A stretch of 64,000 nucleotides of DNA from Rhizobium sp. FKL33 (GCF_005222915.1 NZ_STFX01000026.1:27792-91791), one strand, 5' to 3'; positions 7,555 through 17,306 are shown, numbered from the stretch's first letter. Notes: generated by a model from the letters alone, not told the origin. Made by a program: numbers and translations.

Positions 7555-8265
7555 TCAGAAAACGCCGAAGATATCGACCGCCTGCTGACCCACCGGCGGG
7601 TTCTGGATTTCGGACAGACGGCCGCGGCCGCCATAGGAGATGCGCGCCTCGGCAATCTTGTCGTAGGACAGCTTGTTGTCGGCGTCGACGTCCTGCGGGC
7701 GAACGATACCGGCGAGGTTGAGAACGCGGATTTCCTGGTTGACCCGCACTTCCTGCGAGCCGCTGATCAGAAGATTGCCGTTGTCGAGCACGCCGGTAAC
7801 GACCACGGCGAGCTGCAACGACAGTTTTTCCTTGCGCTCGATCGAGCCGTCGCCGGTCGATGACGAGGACGAACTGTTGCTCAAAGAGCCGTCCGCTTCG
7901 ATATCTTTGATAATGCCCGTGTTCGAGACCGAGTACCCCTTCTTCCAGGACGTGTCACGGCTGCGGTCCGTCTTGTTGTCGAACGTCGCCGAATCGTCGA
8001 TTTCGATCGTCACGGTCAGGATATCGCCGACCTTGAGGGCGCGGGCGTCCTTGAACAGAGCCGCCTTGGAGTCGCTCCACAGCGAGTACCCAGTGGCGAT
8101 TTGAGACGGCTGCTTGGGATATTGGCCCATCTCGTTGGTCTTGGTGAATTGCAGACCGGTGCCGATCGGGCTCATAGCCGGCGCTCGATTGAGCTCCTTG
8201 ACCGACTTGGCGTTGCATCCCGCGACGACAACAAAGCCCGCCATCAAAAAGAGTTTATAATTCAT
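7555..8265 (-). CDS. flgH: Flagellar L-ring lipoprotein FlgH
   Basis: Outer-membrane ring subunit of 236 residues. A lipoprotein signal ends in the lipobox VAGC with the acylated cysteine at position 17. The FlgH core follows, with SLWSDSKAALFKDARALKVGD and a C-terminal region that contains GIVRPQDVD. A serine run (SNSSSSSS) with TGDGS after it, near residue 130, is a low-complexity insertion in the usual position between beta strands. It overlaps motE by ATGA. Confidence 0.97.
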   Translation of the reverse strand: MNYKLFLMAGFVVVAGCNAKSVKELNRAPAMSPIGTGLQFTKTNEMGQYPKQPSQIATGYSLWSDSKAALFKDARALKVGDILTVTIEIDDSATFDNKTDRSRDTSWKKGYSVSNTGIIKDIEADGSLSNSSSSSSTGDGSIERKEKLSLQLAVVVTGVLDNGNLLISGSQEVRVNQEIRVLNLAGIVRPQDVDADNKLSYDKIAEARISYGGRGRLSEIQNPPVGQQAVDIFGVF

Positions 8266-8810
8266 GACGGGTCTCTCGATGTGCTGCGATTACCGGCCGC
8301 CGAGATGATCGAGGCGACCAATGCCGCCTTCTTGGCTTCCATTTCAGTCAGTATCAGGCTGGATTTGGCTGGGCTCAACTTCATCACGATCGCCGACGCC
8401 AGATTGGGATCGATGAGCTCCAATTGCTGCGCGGCTGCGTCCGGCGCCATCTTCTTGTAGATGTCTACGAGCCCGGCTTCCGCCTGCTTGGAGAAGGCGT
8501 CACGCTTCTTCATCCAGTCTTCGTATTCCGCCTTGCGCTTTTCGAGAACGGCGATGCGTTCGTCGACCTGCGTCTGCAGCTTTTCGAGTTCTGTCCTTTG
8601 AAGGGCATAGCGCTGATCGCGCGCGGCGTCGGCGATGTTGGCGCAAAAGGCGCGAATTTCCTCGCGCGCCGTCTTGACCGCCGGCTTTGGCGTGGACTTT
8701 TCCTGATTTTCTTCGGCAGACATGGCCGTCATCGGGCCAATGCCGAGGCATAACCCCATCACGAGCGCCATTCGAAGTCCGACCGTCAAGGTTTTCGACT
8801 TATTCGTCAT
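8262..8810 (-). CDS. motE: MotE, periplasmic chaperone of MotC
   Basis: A 182-residue secreted protein with a signal peptide (about 1-29), a long coiled coil (about 55-110, rich in Glu, Lys and Arg) and a C-terminal helical MgtE_N-like segment (about 115-165). MotE is described in Sinorhizobium meliloti as a chaperone of MotC, and its place between flgI and flgH is the conserved rhizobial one. It overlaps both neighbours by 4 bases. Cysteine 55, as in FCANIAD, could serve the disulfide-linked dimer described for the family, but this is inference. Confidence 0.88.
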   Translation of the reverse strand: MTNKSKTLTVGLRMALVMGLCLGIGPMTAMSAEENQEKSTPKPAVKTAREEIRAFCANIADAARDQRYALQRTELEKLQTQVDERIAVLEKRKAEYEDWMKKRDAFSKQAEAGLVDIYKKMAPDAAAQQLELIDPNLASAIVMKLSPAKSSLILTEMEAKKAALVASIISAAGNRSTSRDPS

Positions 8811-9922
8811 TGCAACACAAGCTCCGCCTGCAGCGCACCCGCCGACTTGATCCCCTGGAGAATGGCGATGATGCCGTCAGGCTTCACCCCGATCGAATTC
8901 AACCCGGACACGAGCGTCTTCAGGTTGGAGCCCTTGAGAATCGCCACCTTGCTGTTGGCCTGCTGGGCGATGATGTCCGTCTGCGGCTGCACGGCTGTCT
9001 CGCCGTTCGAGAAGGGCAGCGGCTGCACGACGGTCGGGTTTTCGCTGACCTGAACAGTCAAAGTGCCATAGCTGACGGCGACCTCGGAGATGCGGACATC
9101 CGCGCCGATCACGATCGTCCCCGTGCGTTCGTTGACAACCACCTTTGCCGGTGTGTCGGTATCAATGGGCAGGTTCTCGATTTCCGCCATCAACCGGGCG
9201 AGATCCGCGCGACGGGGCTTCTCGACGACGACTTCCTGCGAATCGTTCACGGAAGCGATCGGTCCGCCATAGGCTTGGCTCGAGAAAGCATTAATTGCGT
9301 CGGTCATGCGCACCGCCGTCGAAAAATCGGGATTGCGCAACTGCAGAACGAGATTGACCGAATCCTTGAAGCGCGACGGCAGGGGGCGTTCGATGATGGC
9401 GCCGTTCGGCACGCGGCCAGCAGTCGCCACGCCTTGCGTCAATTGCGTCGCGTCGCCCGATGCGGAGAAGCCGGAGACAATCAGGGGGCCCTGAGCGACG
9501 GCGTAGATCTGTCCGTCCGCGCCGGTGAGCGATGTCATCACCAGCGTGCCGCCGCGTAGCGACGTGGCGTCGCCGAGCGAACTGACCGCCACATCCATGC
9601 GGCTGCCAGGGCTGGCGAAAGGCGGAAGCGTCGCGGTGACCATGACGGCGGCGATATTCTTGGAGCGGTTTTCGCCGCCCTGCGTGGAAATGCCGAGATT
9701 CTGTAACATTGCGCGCAACGATTGTTCGGTAAAGGGCGAAGACCGCAGACTATCGCCGGAACCCTGCAAGCCGACGACAAGACCATAGCCGATCAGCTGG
9801 TTGTCGCGGCCGGCCTGCAAGGACGCCACATCCTTGATGCGCGCGGTCGCCGCCGCGTGCGAAGGCGAGGCGGCCGACAGCGTCATCAGGCTTGCCAGGA
9901 TCAGGGCGACGATTTTTCTCAT
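8807..9922 (-). CDS. flgI: Flagellar P-ring protein FlgI
   Basis: Peptidoglycan-layer ring subunit of 371 residues, the family's normal length. A signal peptide ends near residue 26 (SPSHAAA). The family signatures RIKDVASLQAGRDNQLIGYG and LVVGLQGSGDS near the mature start are present, as is the C-terminal SGLNSIGVKPDGIIAILQ-type end. It overlaps flgA upstream and motE downstream by ATGA. Confidence 0.97.
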   Translation of the reverse strand: MRKIVALILASLMTLSAASPSHAAATARIKDVASLQAGRDNQLIGYGLVVGLQGSGDSLRSSPFTEQSLRAMLQNLGISTQGGENRSKNIAAVMVTATLPPFASPGSRMDVAVSSLGDATSLRGGTLVMTSLTGADGQIYAVAQGPLIVSGFSASGDATQLTQGVATAGRVPNGAIIERPLPSRFKDSVNLVLQLRNPDFSTAVRMTDAINAFSSQAYGGPIASVNDSQEVVVEKPRRADLARLMAEIENLPIDTDTPAKVVVNERTGTIVIGADVRISEVAVSYGTLTVQVSENPTVVQPLPFSNGETAVQPQTDIIAQQANSKVAILKGSNLKTLVSGLNSIGVKPDGIIAILQGIKSAGALQAELVLQ

Positions 9923-10401
9923 TTCTGCACCACCAGGATCGAACTGTCCGGCCTGACCGTGCCGGATATGATGACGCCGGTATCGGTGTTGCGAACCTTG
10001 ATGAGGTCGCCGACCACGCCGTCATTGAGCGGCGTGCCCGCCGCCGTGATCTTGAGGCCGCCATTGTCATAGACGAGGATGACCTTGTCGCCACGGCGGA
10101 CAGCCCACGCTTCGCGCAACGCGGCGATCATGATCGTCCGATTGGGGAGAAGCGTCCGGGTTGTCACGAACCCCGTGACTTCCGACAATTTCTGCGCGTA
10201 GCCGGGCGCAATGTTGGGGTTGGTGACCGGCACCGTCTTCAACTGGCCTTCGGTGATTTCCTGGCCGGGATAGATGATTTGAGTGGGGACGACCGCCATG
10301 CCGAAATCAGCAGCCGTCGCCGAGCCCACCATCGCCAAAGACGCCATGGCCAACGCCAGCGCCCTCAGCCCATGTCTCTTATGCCGCATGCCTGTCATCA
10401 T
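9919..10401 (-). CDS. flgA: P-ring assembly chaperone FlgA
   Basis: A 160-residue periplasmic protein with a signal peptide (about 1-31) and a C-terminal SAF/beta-clip domain (about 35-160). The domain holds LLPNRTIMIAALREAW and RRGDKVILVYDNGGLKI, and the end SGTVRPDSSILVV is typical. It is shorter than enterobacterial FlgA because the N-terminal domain is missing, which is normal in rhizobia. It lies between flgG and flgI. Confidence 0.93.
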   Translation of the reverse strand: MMTGMRHKRHGLRALALAMASLAMVGSATAADFGMAVVPTQIIYPGQEITEGQLKTVPVTNPNIAPGYAQKLSEVTGFVTTRTLLPNRTIMIAALREAWAVRRGDKVILVYDNGGLKITAAGTPLNDGVVGDLIKVRNTDTGVIISGTVRPDSSILVVQK

Positions 10402-10417
10402 GGTGGTCCACTTTTCC

Positions 10418-11206
10418 TTACTTCATGCTCTGGCTCACCGTCTTGGACATTTCGTCCGCGGTGGTGATGACCTTCGAGTTCATTTCATAAGCGCGCTGGG
10501 CCGAGATCAGATCCGTGATTTCCTTGACCGAATCCACGTTCGAGCTTTCCAGATAGCCCTGCTTCACATAGCCGAAGCCCGTGTCGTCGCCGACGCCGAC
10601 AATCGCTGTGCCCGAGGCGGTGGTTTCCTGATAGAGGTTGCCGCCGAGTTCCTTGAGGCCCGCTTCGTTGACAAAATTGGCGAGCTGCAGCTGGCCAAGC
10701 TGCGTCTGGGTCGTATCCGTGCCGATCGTCGCGTAGACTTCGCCGGAGCGGTTGATGGTAATCTCGGTCGCATCGCTGGGAACAGTGATGGTGGGAATGA
10801 CGAGATAGCCGTCAGCCGTCACCAATTCGCCATTCTCGTTCTTGTTGAACGCGCCATCACGCGTGTAGAGGGTAGAGCCATCCGGAGCCTGGATCTGGAA
10901 GAACCCACGGCCAACGATGGCCATATCGAAGTTGTTGCTGGTTTCGCTGAGATCGCCCTGCTCGAACAGGTTGCGAACAGCCGAGGTCTTGACGCCGAGG
11001 CCGATATTGATGCCCTCGGGCACCGTGGCCTGGTTTGCTGTGTTGGCAACCCCCGCCGCGCGATCCGTCTGGTAGAGAAGATCAGTGAATTCGGCGCGCG
11101 CGCGCTTGTAACCCGTCGTATTGATGTTCGCGATGTTGTTCGCGATCACTTCGAGATTGGTCTGCTGTGCGTTCATGCCGGTGGCGGCGATCGATAGCGC
11201 TCTCAT
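10418..11206 (-). CDS. flgG: Flagellar distal rod protein FlgG
   Basis: A 262-residue rod subunit with the rod/hook family N-terminus ([20 protein letters not shown], then [13 protein letters not shown]). A central FlgE/F/G beta domain (about 85-190, containing [20 protein letters not shown]) follows, and the C-terminus ends [21 protein letters not shown] as in the family. Length and motifs are standard. It lies 9 bases downstream of fliE. Confidence 0.97.
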   Translation of the reverse strand: MRALSIAATGMNAQQTNLEVIANNIANINTTGYKRARAEFTDLLYQTDRAAGVANTANQATVPEGINIGLGVKTSAVRNLFEQGDLSETSNNFDMAIVGRGFFQIQAPDGSTLYTRDGAFNKNENGELVTADGYLVIPTITVPSDATEITINRSGEVYATIGTDTTQTQLGQLQLANFVNEAGLKELGGNLYQETTASGTAIVGVGDDTGFGYVKQGYLESSNVDSVKEITDLISAQRAYEMNSKVITTADEMSKTVSQSMK

Positions 11207-11215
11207 TCGTTACCC

Positions 11216-11536
11216 TCAGATGTTCATCTTCACGATGTCGAGATAGGCCGAGACAACCTTGTCGCGGAACGCCATCGCCGTTTGCAGTGTCTGGTCTGCG
11301 GTCATGACAGTCTCGACGACCTCGCGAACGCTGGCCTTGCCGAGCATGCCGTCCATGGATTTGGTCTCGGCCGCCTTGAGATTGTCGACGAAGGACGTGC
11401 CGATATTCGACATGAAATCCGCGAAGCTGGCGCTCGCGGCGCCGGCTTCCATGGAGGGCTGGATCTCGGCCATCTCGCCGATCTTCTTGGATTCAGAGGC
11501 CAGGGAGGCGCTCAATGCGCTGATGGATTCAATCAT
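11216..11536 (-). CDS. fliE: Flagellar MS-ring/rod junction protein FliE
   Basis: A 106-residue protein that joins the MS-ring to the rod. Two helices cover about 38-60 and 70-105. The C-terminal [20 protein letters not shown] is the family signature. It overlaps flgC by ATGA. Confidence 0.95.
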   Translation of the reverse strand: MIESISALSASLASESKKIGEMAEIQPSMEAGAASASFADFMSNIGTSFVDNLKAAETKSMDGMLGKASVREVVETVMTADQTLQTAMAFRDKVVSAYLDIVKMNI

Positions 11537-11952
11537 TGTGATGACCTCAGAAGATCGATGGTTGAGGAGATCAGATCGCGGGTCTGACGAATGGATTGCA
11601 GATTGGCCTCATAGGAACGGTTTGCTTCTCGCATATCGGCCATTTCGAGCAGCACGTTCACATTCGGATATTTCACGTTCCCGTTCGGATCGGCGGCGGG
11701 ATTGCCCGGCTCGTATTCGGTCACGAAATCTGACGTATCGACGCCGATCCGCTTCACCTGGACCTTCTCCACGCCCGAGGCGCGATCGAGTTCATCCGCA
11801 AAGCTGATGGTCTTGCGTCGATAGGGATCGGCGCCCGGCGTGTCGCCGGTGGAGCGCGCATTGGCGAGGTTTTCCGACACGACGCGGAGACGCGTCGACT
11901 GGGCGGAAAGGCCCGAAGCGGAGATGGCGAGGGAATCAGAAAGCGGATCCAT
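11533..11952 (-). CDS. flgC: Flagellar proximal rod protein FlgC
   Basis: A 139-residue rod subunit with the N-terminal rod motif ([26 protein letters not shown]) and the C-terminal [16 protein letters not shown], both diagnostic for FlgC. It starts 3 bases after flgB and overlaps fliE. Confidence 0.96.
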   Translation of the reverse strand: MDPLSDSLAISASGLSAQSTRLRVVSENLANARSTGDTPGADPYRRKTISFADELDRASGVEKVQVKRIGVDTSDFVTEYEPGNPAADPNGNVKYPNVNVLLEMADMREANRSYEANLQSIRQTRDLISSTIDLLRSSQ

Positions 11953-11955
11953 AGA

Positions 11956-12339
11956 TTACCCCTTCCTCACGGCCGTCAGCATCATCTTGTTGAAAGCTTT
12001 GACGATTGCGGTGTTGAGATCGTAGTCGCGACGAATCTGACCCTGCTTCATCAATTCTTCGGAGAGATCGACAGAGTTGCCGGAGAGCTTTGCGACCGCC
12101 TTCTTGTCCTCGTCAGACTGGACCACATAGGTCGAGGTCGGCGTATCGGAAAAATGGGCCGGATTGGTCGCGGCCATCGGCGTCGTCTGGTTCTGCAACA
12201 CGAATTCGAAAGGCGCGACGTCTTTGGCCCTGAAGGCCGGCGTGTTGGCGTTGGCGATATTACCGGATACGGCGCCTTGGCGAACCGAAAGCCACTCCGC
12301 CTGTCGCGACGCCAATTCAAATAGTTGAATCGGTTGCAT
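11956..12339 (-). CDS. flgB: Flagellar proximal rod protein FlgB
   Basis: A 127-residue rod subunit. The N-terminal half has GNIANANTPAFRAKDVAPFE; the C-terminal half has the helix MKQGQIRRDYDLNTAIVKAF that packs in the rod core. As the first gene of the flgB-flgC-fliE-flgG-flgA-flgI-motE-flgH-fliL-fliP operon it should have a promoter between 12340 and the terminator at 12459. I cannot pick out the promoter boxes. Confidence 0.95.
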   Translation of the reverse strand: MQPIQLFELASRQAEWLSVRQGAVSGNIANANTPAFRAKDVAPFEFVLQNQTTPMAATNPAHFSDTPTSTYVVQSDEDKKAVAKLSGNSVDLSEELMKQGQIRRDYDLNTAIVKAFNKMMLTAVRKG

Positions 12340-12458
12340 AGGTGTTCTCCGTCTTCATGACCGAACTTTTGTCTTCATGACACAATGGACCATAGAGACA
12401 GAATCTTGCGCGGGACTTGTCCCGGAAGCCGCAATTTTCAGGGTCTGGCCGCAAAACG

Positions 12459-12485
12459 CAAAAATGGGCGGCACAGGCCGCCCAT
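12459..12485 (-). terminator. Intrinsic terminator of the flgF-fliI operon
   Basis: ATGGGCGGC/GCCGCCCAT, a 9-bp stem with an ACAG loop (12464-12485), lies 27 bases after the stop of the 12513-13082 gene. It is followed on the minus strand by TTTTTGCGTTTTG. It separates the fliI transcript from the flgB operon. Confidence 0.85.
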
Positions 12486-12512
12486 AGCGTTTCACCACGT
12501 CCGCGAGCGCCG

Positions 12513-13082
12513 TTACTGTCCGACGCCGTAGACAGTTCCCTGGTCGGTCACGACAACCCATTTGCCGTCGCGCTGTTCGAGCGACGCCACTTTGGAGGCG
12601 TCCGGCAGGACCGAACCGGGCTGGACAAGATAGACGCCGCCCTTGTCCTCGATCATCGCCCGGCCGTTGGCGACGTGCAGAACCTTGAATTTCATGGCGT
12701 CGCCCGGAAAGGCCTGATCAAGGGGAGACACGCCGCTGTCCTCGCCAAAATCCTTGCCGATGTCGGGAACAGAGCCGGTAATGATCTTTTCGCCGCCAAG
12801 CGGATCGCCGCTCTTCTCGTCGCGGTCGACGATGGCCGCCGGCGACGGGTTAACGATTGCCCTGCCCGCCCATTCCGGAAGATCGCGCGACAATTCCCGA
12901 ACCGCGACATGGATGCCGAACTTGTCCTCATTGAAGAACACGTACCAGGGGAAGAAGGCCGCCGTCATCGCGAGCGCGGCCCCGGACCAGCCGATGATGC
13001 GGTCTACGGTCCAAAACGGCTTGCGCAGCGCTTTCTTGGGCGGAGCGACGGGTTCGTCTGCGTCAAAATCTGTCATTGTCAC
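12513..13082 (-). CDS. Conserved flagellar-cluster membrane protein of unknown function
   Basis: A 189-residue protein with a cytoplasmic N-terminus rich in Asp and Pro (1-25), one membrane segment (about 30-50, with FFPWYVFF at its end) and a periplasmic part (50-189). The last third looks like a small beta domain (LVQPGSVLPD, then GKWVVVTDQG). I do not recognise a named family. It overlaps fliI by ATGA and ends in front of a terminator, so it belongs to the flgF-fliI transcript. Its place between fliI and flgB recurs in rhizobial clusters as far as I know. A role near the basal body is inference from context. Confidence 0.8.
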   Translation of the reverse strand: MTMTDFDADEPVAPPKKALRKPFWTVDRIIGWSGAALAMTAAFFPWYVFFNEDKFGIHVAVRELSRDLPEWAGRAIVNPSPAAIVDRDEKSGDPLGGEKIITGSVPDIGKDFGEDSGVSPLDQAFPGDAMKFKVLHVANGRAMIEDKGGVYLVQPGSVLPDASKVASLEQRDGKWVVVTDQGTVYGVGQ

Positions 13083-14476
13083 CTCGGGCGCCCGTTGGCG
13101 CCGTTACCCGGCTGGTTGGCGCTCTTCAGCGCGGAGGCCAGATCGGCGAACGCGTCGCGGGCCGGCCTTTCTCCAGGACTTTGCTTCAGGATTTCGTAGA
13201 TCGGCGGCACCTGCTTGACCGCCATGTCGAGGTCCGGATCCGCGCCGGCGCGATAACCGCCGATCAATCGAAGGTCGCGCGTTTCCTCATATTTGTGGAT
13301 CAGCGTCTTCAGACGCGACACCAGCTTCTCTTCGTCCGGCGTCCATGCCTTGCGGGCAAGACGCGAAATCGAGGCCAGCGGATCGATAGGCGGATAGCGG
13401 CCTTCTTCAGCCAGCGCGCGGTCCAAGACGATATGACCGTCCAGAATGCCGCGGGCGGCGTCGGCGATCGGGTCGTTATGGTTGTCGCCATCGACCAGGA
13501 TCGAAATGATGGCGGTGATCGCTCCCGCGCCTTCCGGCCCCGGGCCGGCGCGTTCGAGCAGTTTCGGCAGTTCCGTGAACACCGATGCCGGATAACCGCG
13601 CGCCACCGGCGGCTCGCCGGACGCTGTCGCCACTTCTCGGATCGCATGGGCGAAACGGGTGACGCTGTCGACGATGAGCAGCACATTCTTGCCCTCGTCG
13701 CGGAAATGTTCGGCGATGGTCACCGCCGAAAGCGGCGCCATCTTGCGCAGCATCGGGCTCTCATCGGAGGTCGCGACCACAGCGACGGACTTCTTCAGAT
13801 GCGGTCCGAGCGTATCTTCAATGAATTCACGGACTTCACGACCGCGTTCGCCGACCAGCGCAATCACCACGCGATCAAAGGCGTCGGCGCGGGCGAGCAT
13901 AGACAACAGCGTCGACTTGCCTACACCCGATCCGGCGAAGACGCCGAGGCGTTGACCGTGGCAGAGAGGAGCGAAGATATCGATGGCGCGCACACCGGTG
14001 CGGAAGCCCTTCGACACCCGCTGTCGGGTCATCGACGGCGGCGCCGTGTTGGAAATAGACCGCGCAACGCGTCCCTGTGCGATCGGACCGAGTCCGTCGA
14101 TGGGCTCGCCGAGCGAGTTGACGGTGCGTCCGCACCAGCTATCGTCGGGATTGAGCCGGAAGGCGCCTCGCTTGAGGATAATGTCGTCTATGCCGATCGG
14201 ATCACCAGGCTCGATCGGGCAGACATAGACGAGATCCGGCTCCACGCGCACGACCTCGCCAAGGTGAATCCCGGAATCGCTGCGATGTGCGACGAATTCG
14301 CCGAGGCGAACATGCCGGGACAGGCCCGTAACCGTGTAGTGCCCAGCCGCGATTGTCTTGACCCGCCCCGCATGCGCGACAAGCGCGCCCGGTTGATTGA
14401 AACGCTGGAACAGGGCGCCGATCGCGGCCATCCTGTCGCCGGCGCTCCCTGTCTTCTCTTCCATCAACCTATCCAT
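13079..14476 (-). CDS. fliI: Flagellar export ATPase FliI
   Basis: A 465-residue cytoplasmic ATPase that energises flagellar protein export. The Walker A is FAGSGVGKSTLLSML (residues near 175), the Walker B region is NVLLIVDSVTRFAHAIREV, and the F1-beta-like GERGREVREF sits between them. The C-terminal export-ATPase domain contains RYPPIDPLASISRL. Its regulator FliH is not adjacent; the gene at 1512-2162 is the candidate. flgF lies 14 bases upstream and an unknown membrane gene overlaps downstream. Confidence 0.97.
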   Translation of the reverse strand: MDRLMEEKTGSAGDRMAAIGALFQRFNQPGALVAHAGRVKTIAAGHYTVTGLSRHVRLGEFVAHRSDSGIHLGEVVRVEPDLVYVCPIEPGDPIGIDDIILKRGAFRLNPDDSWCGRTVNSLGEPIDGLGPIAQGRVARSISNTAPPSMTRQRVSKGFRTGVRAIDIFAPLCHGQRLGVFAGSGVGKSTLLSMLARADAFDRVVIALVGERGREVREFIEDTLGPHLKKSVAVVATSDESPMLRKMAPLSAVTIAEHFRDEGKNVLLIVDSVTRFAHAIREVATASGEPPVARGYPASVFTELPKLLERAGPGPEGAGAITAIISILVDGDNHNDPIADAARGILDGHIVLDRALAEEGRYPPIDPLASISRLARKAWTPDEEKLVSRLKTLIHKYEETRDLRLIGGYRAGADPDLDMAVKQVPPIYEILKQSPGERPARDAFADLASALKSANQPGNGANGRPR

Positions 14477-14490
14477 TCAAATCCGCCCGA

Positions 14491-15216
14491 TCAGGACGCC
14501 CCGCCGAGAGTTTTGATCGCGCTGGTCAGCGAGCCTTCATTGTCGCGCATCAGTTGCGTGACATAGTCGAACGTCCGCTGCACGGTGATCATTTCGGTCA
14601 TTTGCTTGAGCGGATTGACATTGGCTTGCTCGACATAGCCCTGAAGCACGCCTGCGTCCGCCCGATCGACGACGGGCTGCGGCGCTTCGGTGGGGATGAC
14701 CGCCGAGTTGCCCGCGCGCGTGAAATTGGGGCCAATATTGGCCGACATCAGCCCGAGCGTCGCGACAGGTCTTCCATCCTGGTAGAGAATTCCGTCTGTA
14801 GACGCCGTGGGCGTGCCGCCCTGCGCGTTGAGCTGGATCGGCGCGCCGCCGGCGTCGAGAACCGGATATCCTTCGAGCGTCACGAGATCGCCGGTTTCCA
14901 GCATCGAAAAGCGCCCGTCGCGGGTCACTGCATTGCCGGCGGGAGACGCCACATAGAACCAGACATCGCCCTTGGTGGCGAAGTCCAACTGATTTCCGGT
15001 CTGGGTGATCGCGCCGTTGTCCGCCGAGAGATACTCTTCGCCAGGCGAGACGTAGCCGACGCGCGCGCCTTCAGCCTTGGTCATCACCTCGTCAAACTTC
15101 ACCTGGGTCGCCCGGAAGCCGACCGTGTTCATGTTGGCGAGATTGTCGGCGATTGTGTTGAGCCGCTTTTCAAGCGACAGCTGTGACGACAGCGCAACGT
15201 AAAGACTGGTTTCCAT
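14491..15216 (-). CDS. flgF: Flagellar proximal rod protein FlgF
   Basis: A 241-residue rod subunit with the rod N-terminus (RLNTIADNLANMNTVGFRAT), the central FlgE/F/G domain with VTRDGRFSMLETGDLVTLEG, and the C-terminus QMTEMITVQRTFDYVTQLM. I start at the ATG at 15216 (METSLYVALSSQ) because AGAGGG stands a few bases upstream. The open frame continues to 16032, but that part is antisense to motA and is not coding. It opens the flgF-fliI-unknown transcript. Confidence 0.94.
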   Translation of the reverse strand: METSLYVALSSQLSLEKRLNTIADNLANMNTVGFRATQVKFDEVMTKAEGARVGYVSPGEEYLSADNGAITQTGNQLDFATKGDVWFYVASPAGNAVTRDGRFSMLETGDLVTLEGYPVLDAGGAPIQLNAQGGTPTASTDGILYQDGRPVATLGLMSANIGPNFTRAGNSAVIPTEAPQPVVDRADAGVLQGYVEQANVNPLKQMTEMITVQRTFDYVTQLMRDNEGSLTSAIKTLGGAS

Positions 15217-15432
15217 GCTCGCCCTCTGACCGGGTCTCATACCCGGTGATACACTGCCTCGAGCGAAAGCCGCTGAGACCGCGACTCCCTGTTTGGGGGA
15301 AATATCGGCGACGTCGCTTGCGCGAAACTGTCCCCTCGACACCCCGAAGGAAGGGCCCGATCCAACAGCTTCACACAAGCAAGAAACCGTATCCAAAGCT
15401 GGATTTATTGTGAGATCAGCGCAGGCGGCGTC
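15217..15432. promoter_or_regulatory. Divergent promoter region between flgF and motA
   Basis: This 216-base spacer must carry the promoters of both the minus-strand flgF operon and the plus-strand motA operon, since both start here. I see no gene in it and cannot assign -35/-10 boxes with confidence. Confidence 0.5.
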
Positions 15433-16308
15433 ATGAACATCATTATCGGCTTGGTCATTGTTTTCGGCTGCATCATCGGCAGCTTCCTTGCGACGGGCGG
15501 CCATCTTGAAGTGCTTTGGCAGCCTTACGAATTCCTTGTCATCATCGGTTGCGGCCTCGGCGCCTTCATTGCCGGCACGCCGATGAAAGTCATCAAGGAT
15601 TCGGGCAAGGCAATCGGCGAGGCGTTCAAGAACGCCGTGCCGAAGGAGCGCAACTATCTGGATACGCTTGGATGTCTGTATGCGCTGATGCGCGACCTGC
15701 GCACCAAATCGCGCAACGAGATCGAAGCGCATATCGACAATCCCGATGAATCCACCATTTTCCAGAATTCTCCGTCGGTTCTCAAGAATACCGAACTCAG
15801 AGCTTTCATCTGCGACTATGTCCGTCTGATCATCATCGGCAATGCGCGCAGCCACGAAATCGAAGCGCTGATGGACGAAGAAATTCAGACCATCGACCAC
15901 GACAAGATGAAGGCTTTCACCCAGCTTCAGAACATGGGCGACTCCTTCCCGGCCATCGGTATCGTGGCCGCCGTTCTCGGCGTTATCCACGCCATGGGCG
16001 CCATTACGGAACCGCCTGAAGTTCTGGGCCATCTGATCGGCGCGGCACTTGTCGGAACGTTTACCGGGATTCTACTTTCCTACTGCATCATGAACCCGCT
16101 GATCTATATGATCAAAGCGGTTCGGAGTAAGCAGCTTCGTCTCTACGTGATCGTCAAGCAGACGCTGATCGCATACATGAACGGCTCCGTGCCCCAGGTC
16201 GCGCTCGAATATGGCCGCAAGACTATTTCCTCCTATGAGCGCCCGTCGATCGACGCGGTTGAGCAGGAAATGATGAATCCGGGCGGCGGCGGCGAAAAGG
16301 CGGCGTGA
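15433..16308 (+). CDS. motA: Flagellar stator protein MotA
   Basis: A 291-residue proton-channel subunit with four membrane segments: about 3-20, 33-50, and a pair at about 170-192 and 200-225. The large cytoplasmic loop between the second and third contacts FliG. The family pattern [19 protein letters not shown] precedes the third segment. The C-terminal tail is glycine-rich. It heads the plus-strand operon motA-fliM-fliN-fliG-flhB, and its stop overlaps the open frame of fliM. Confidence 0.97.
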   Translation: MNIIIGLVIVFGCIIGSFLATGGHLEVLWQPYEFLVIIGCGLGAFIAGTPMKVIKDSGKAIGEAFKNAVPKERNYLDTLGCLYALMRDLRTKSRNEIEAHIDNPDESTIFQNSPSVLKNTELRAFICDYVRLIIIGNARSHEIEALMDEEIQTIDHDKMKAFTQLQNMGDSFPAIGIVAAVLGVIHAMGAITEPPEVLGHLIGAALVGTFTGILLSYCIMNPLIYMIKAVRSKQLRLYVIVKQTLIAYMNGSVPQVALEYGRKTISSYERPSIDAVEQEMMNPGGGGEKAA

Positions 16309-16325
16309 TGACGGAGGGTGTGGCA

Positions 16326-17258
16326 ATGCGAACTCAAGCGCCGGCGATAGACCCGAAGGTCTACGCTCTGCTGACGGGAGAACTGGGCAGCAACCAGGCG
16401 ATCTCCAAAGTGTGTCTCGAACTGGGCCAGGTTCTCACCGCGTTTCTCCCCGACCTCGTGGAGATGGAAACGCAGCAGAAGATGAGCTTCTACTTCGAAC
16501 GCTGCGAAAGCGGCTACAAGAACGACATGATTTCCGACATGGCGCCCGGGACGGTGCTGATGGACGGATCGCTCAAGAACTGGTGCCCGGACTTCACAAT
16601 CGCCTGCTCCTCATCCGCGATTATCGCGATGGTCGAGGCCTTGATGGGCGGCGATCCCGCTTCACTCGGTAAAGTCGAGGCGCGTCCGGCGTCGTCGATC
16701 GAACTCGAAATGGCGCCGCTGATCATGGAAAAGATCGCCCAGGTGATCAAATCCGCCGTTGACGCCCCGGGCAATTATGAGCCGATCCTCACCCGACCCT
16801 ATAACATCAAGAACCGGCCAAAACCTGCAGAAGACTATGTCGACATGTTTGCGGCGCTGATCCGGATGAAGATAGAGTTCGGTGACCTGACCTCGCATTT
16901 CGAAATCGTCATCCCGCAGAAAACGCTGCTCAAGACCAAGGTCCGCCCGCCGGTGGCGAGCGCGGCCGCCAAAGCGGTCAACGACTGGGCCGAGATTCTG
17001 GAAGACCAGGTGCGCCGCTCGGACGTCAAGGTCGAGGCGCGGATCCATCTGACGCCCCTGACTCTCGGCGTCATCGCCAAGCTGCAGCCGGGCGACGTTA
17101 TTCCCTTCCTCGACACGGACGATGTTCGCGCCCAGGTCAGCGCCAATGGGCGGGATCTCTACAGCTGCGAATTCGGCCGGGCCGGCAATAATTACACCGT
17201 TCGCGTGAAGGAATCTTCTGGTTCCGACCAGGACCTTCTCAGAGACCTGCTCTCCTGA
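16326..17258 (+). CDS. fliM: Flagellar motor switch protein FliM
   Basis: A 310-residue C-ring subunit that links CheY input to rotation. The middle domain (about 40-230) is divergent, as in other rhizobial FliM. The C-terminal SPOA domain (about 230-295) contains VKVEARIHLTPLTLGVIAKL. The E. coli-type N-terminal CheY-binding peptide (LSQ-E-I-D-LL) is not obvious. The open frame begins at 16305, overlapping motA by ATGA, but GGAGGG at 16313-16318 fits the ATG at 16326 best. Both starts are possible. Confidence 0.93.
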   Translation: MRTQAPAIDPKVYALLTGELGSNQAISKVCLELGQVLTAFLPDLVEMETQQKMSFYFERCESGYKNDMISDMAPGTVLMDGSLKNWCPDFTIACSSSAIIAMVEALMGGDPASLGKVEARPASSIELEMAPLIMEKIAQVIKSAVDAPGNYEPILTRPYNIKNRPKPAEDYVDMFAALIRMKIEFGDLTSHFEIVIPQKTLLKTKVRPPVASAAAKAVNDWAEILEDQVRRSDVKVEARIHLTPLTLGVIAKLQPGDVIPFLDTDDVRAQVSANGRDLYSCEFGRAGNNYTVRVKESSGSDQDLLRDLLS

Positions 17259-17306
17259 TCAGGTCTAGAAAAGCCTTGCGCAAGTTTTAACTGGAATGAT
17301 GATCGT

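Noticed and set aside
15217..16032. N-terminal extension of flgF to 513 residues
   Set aside because: It runs antisense to motA, and FlgF starts naturally at 15216 with a ribosome site and the family N-terminus.
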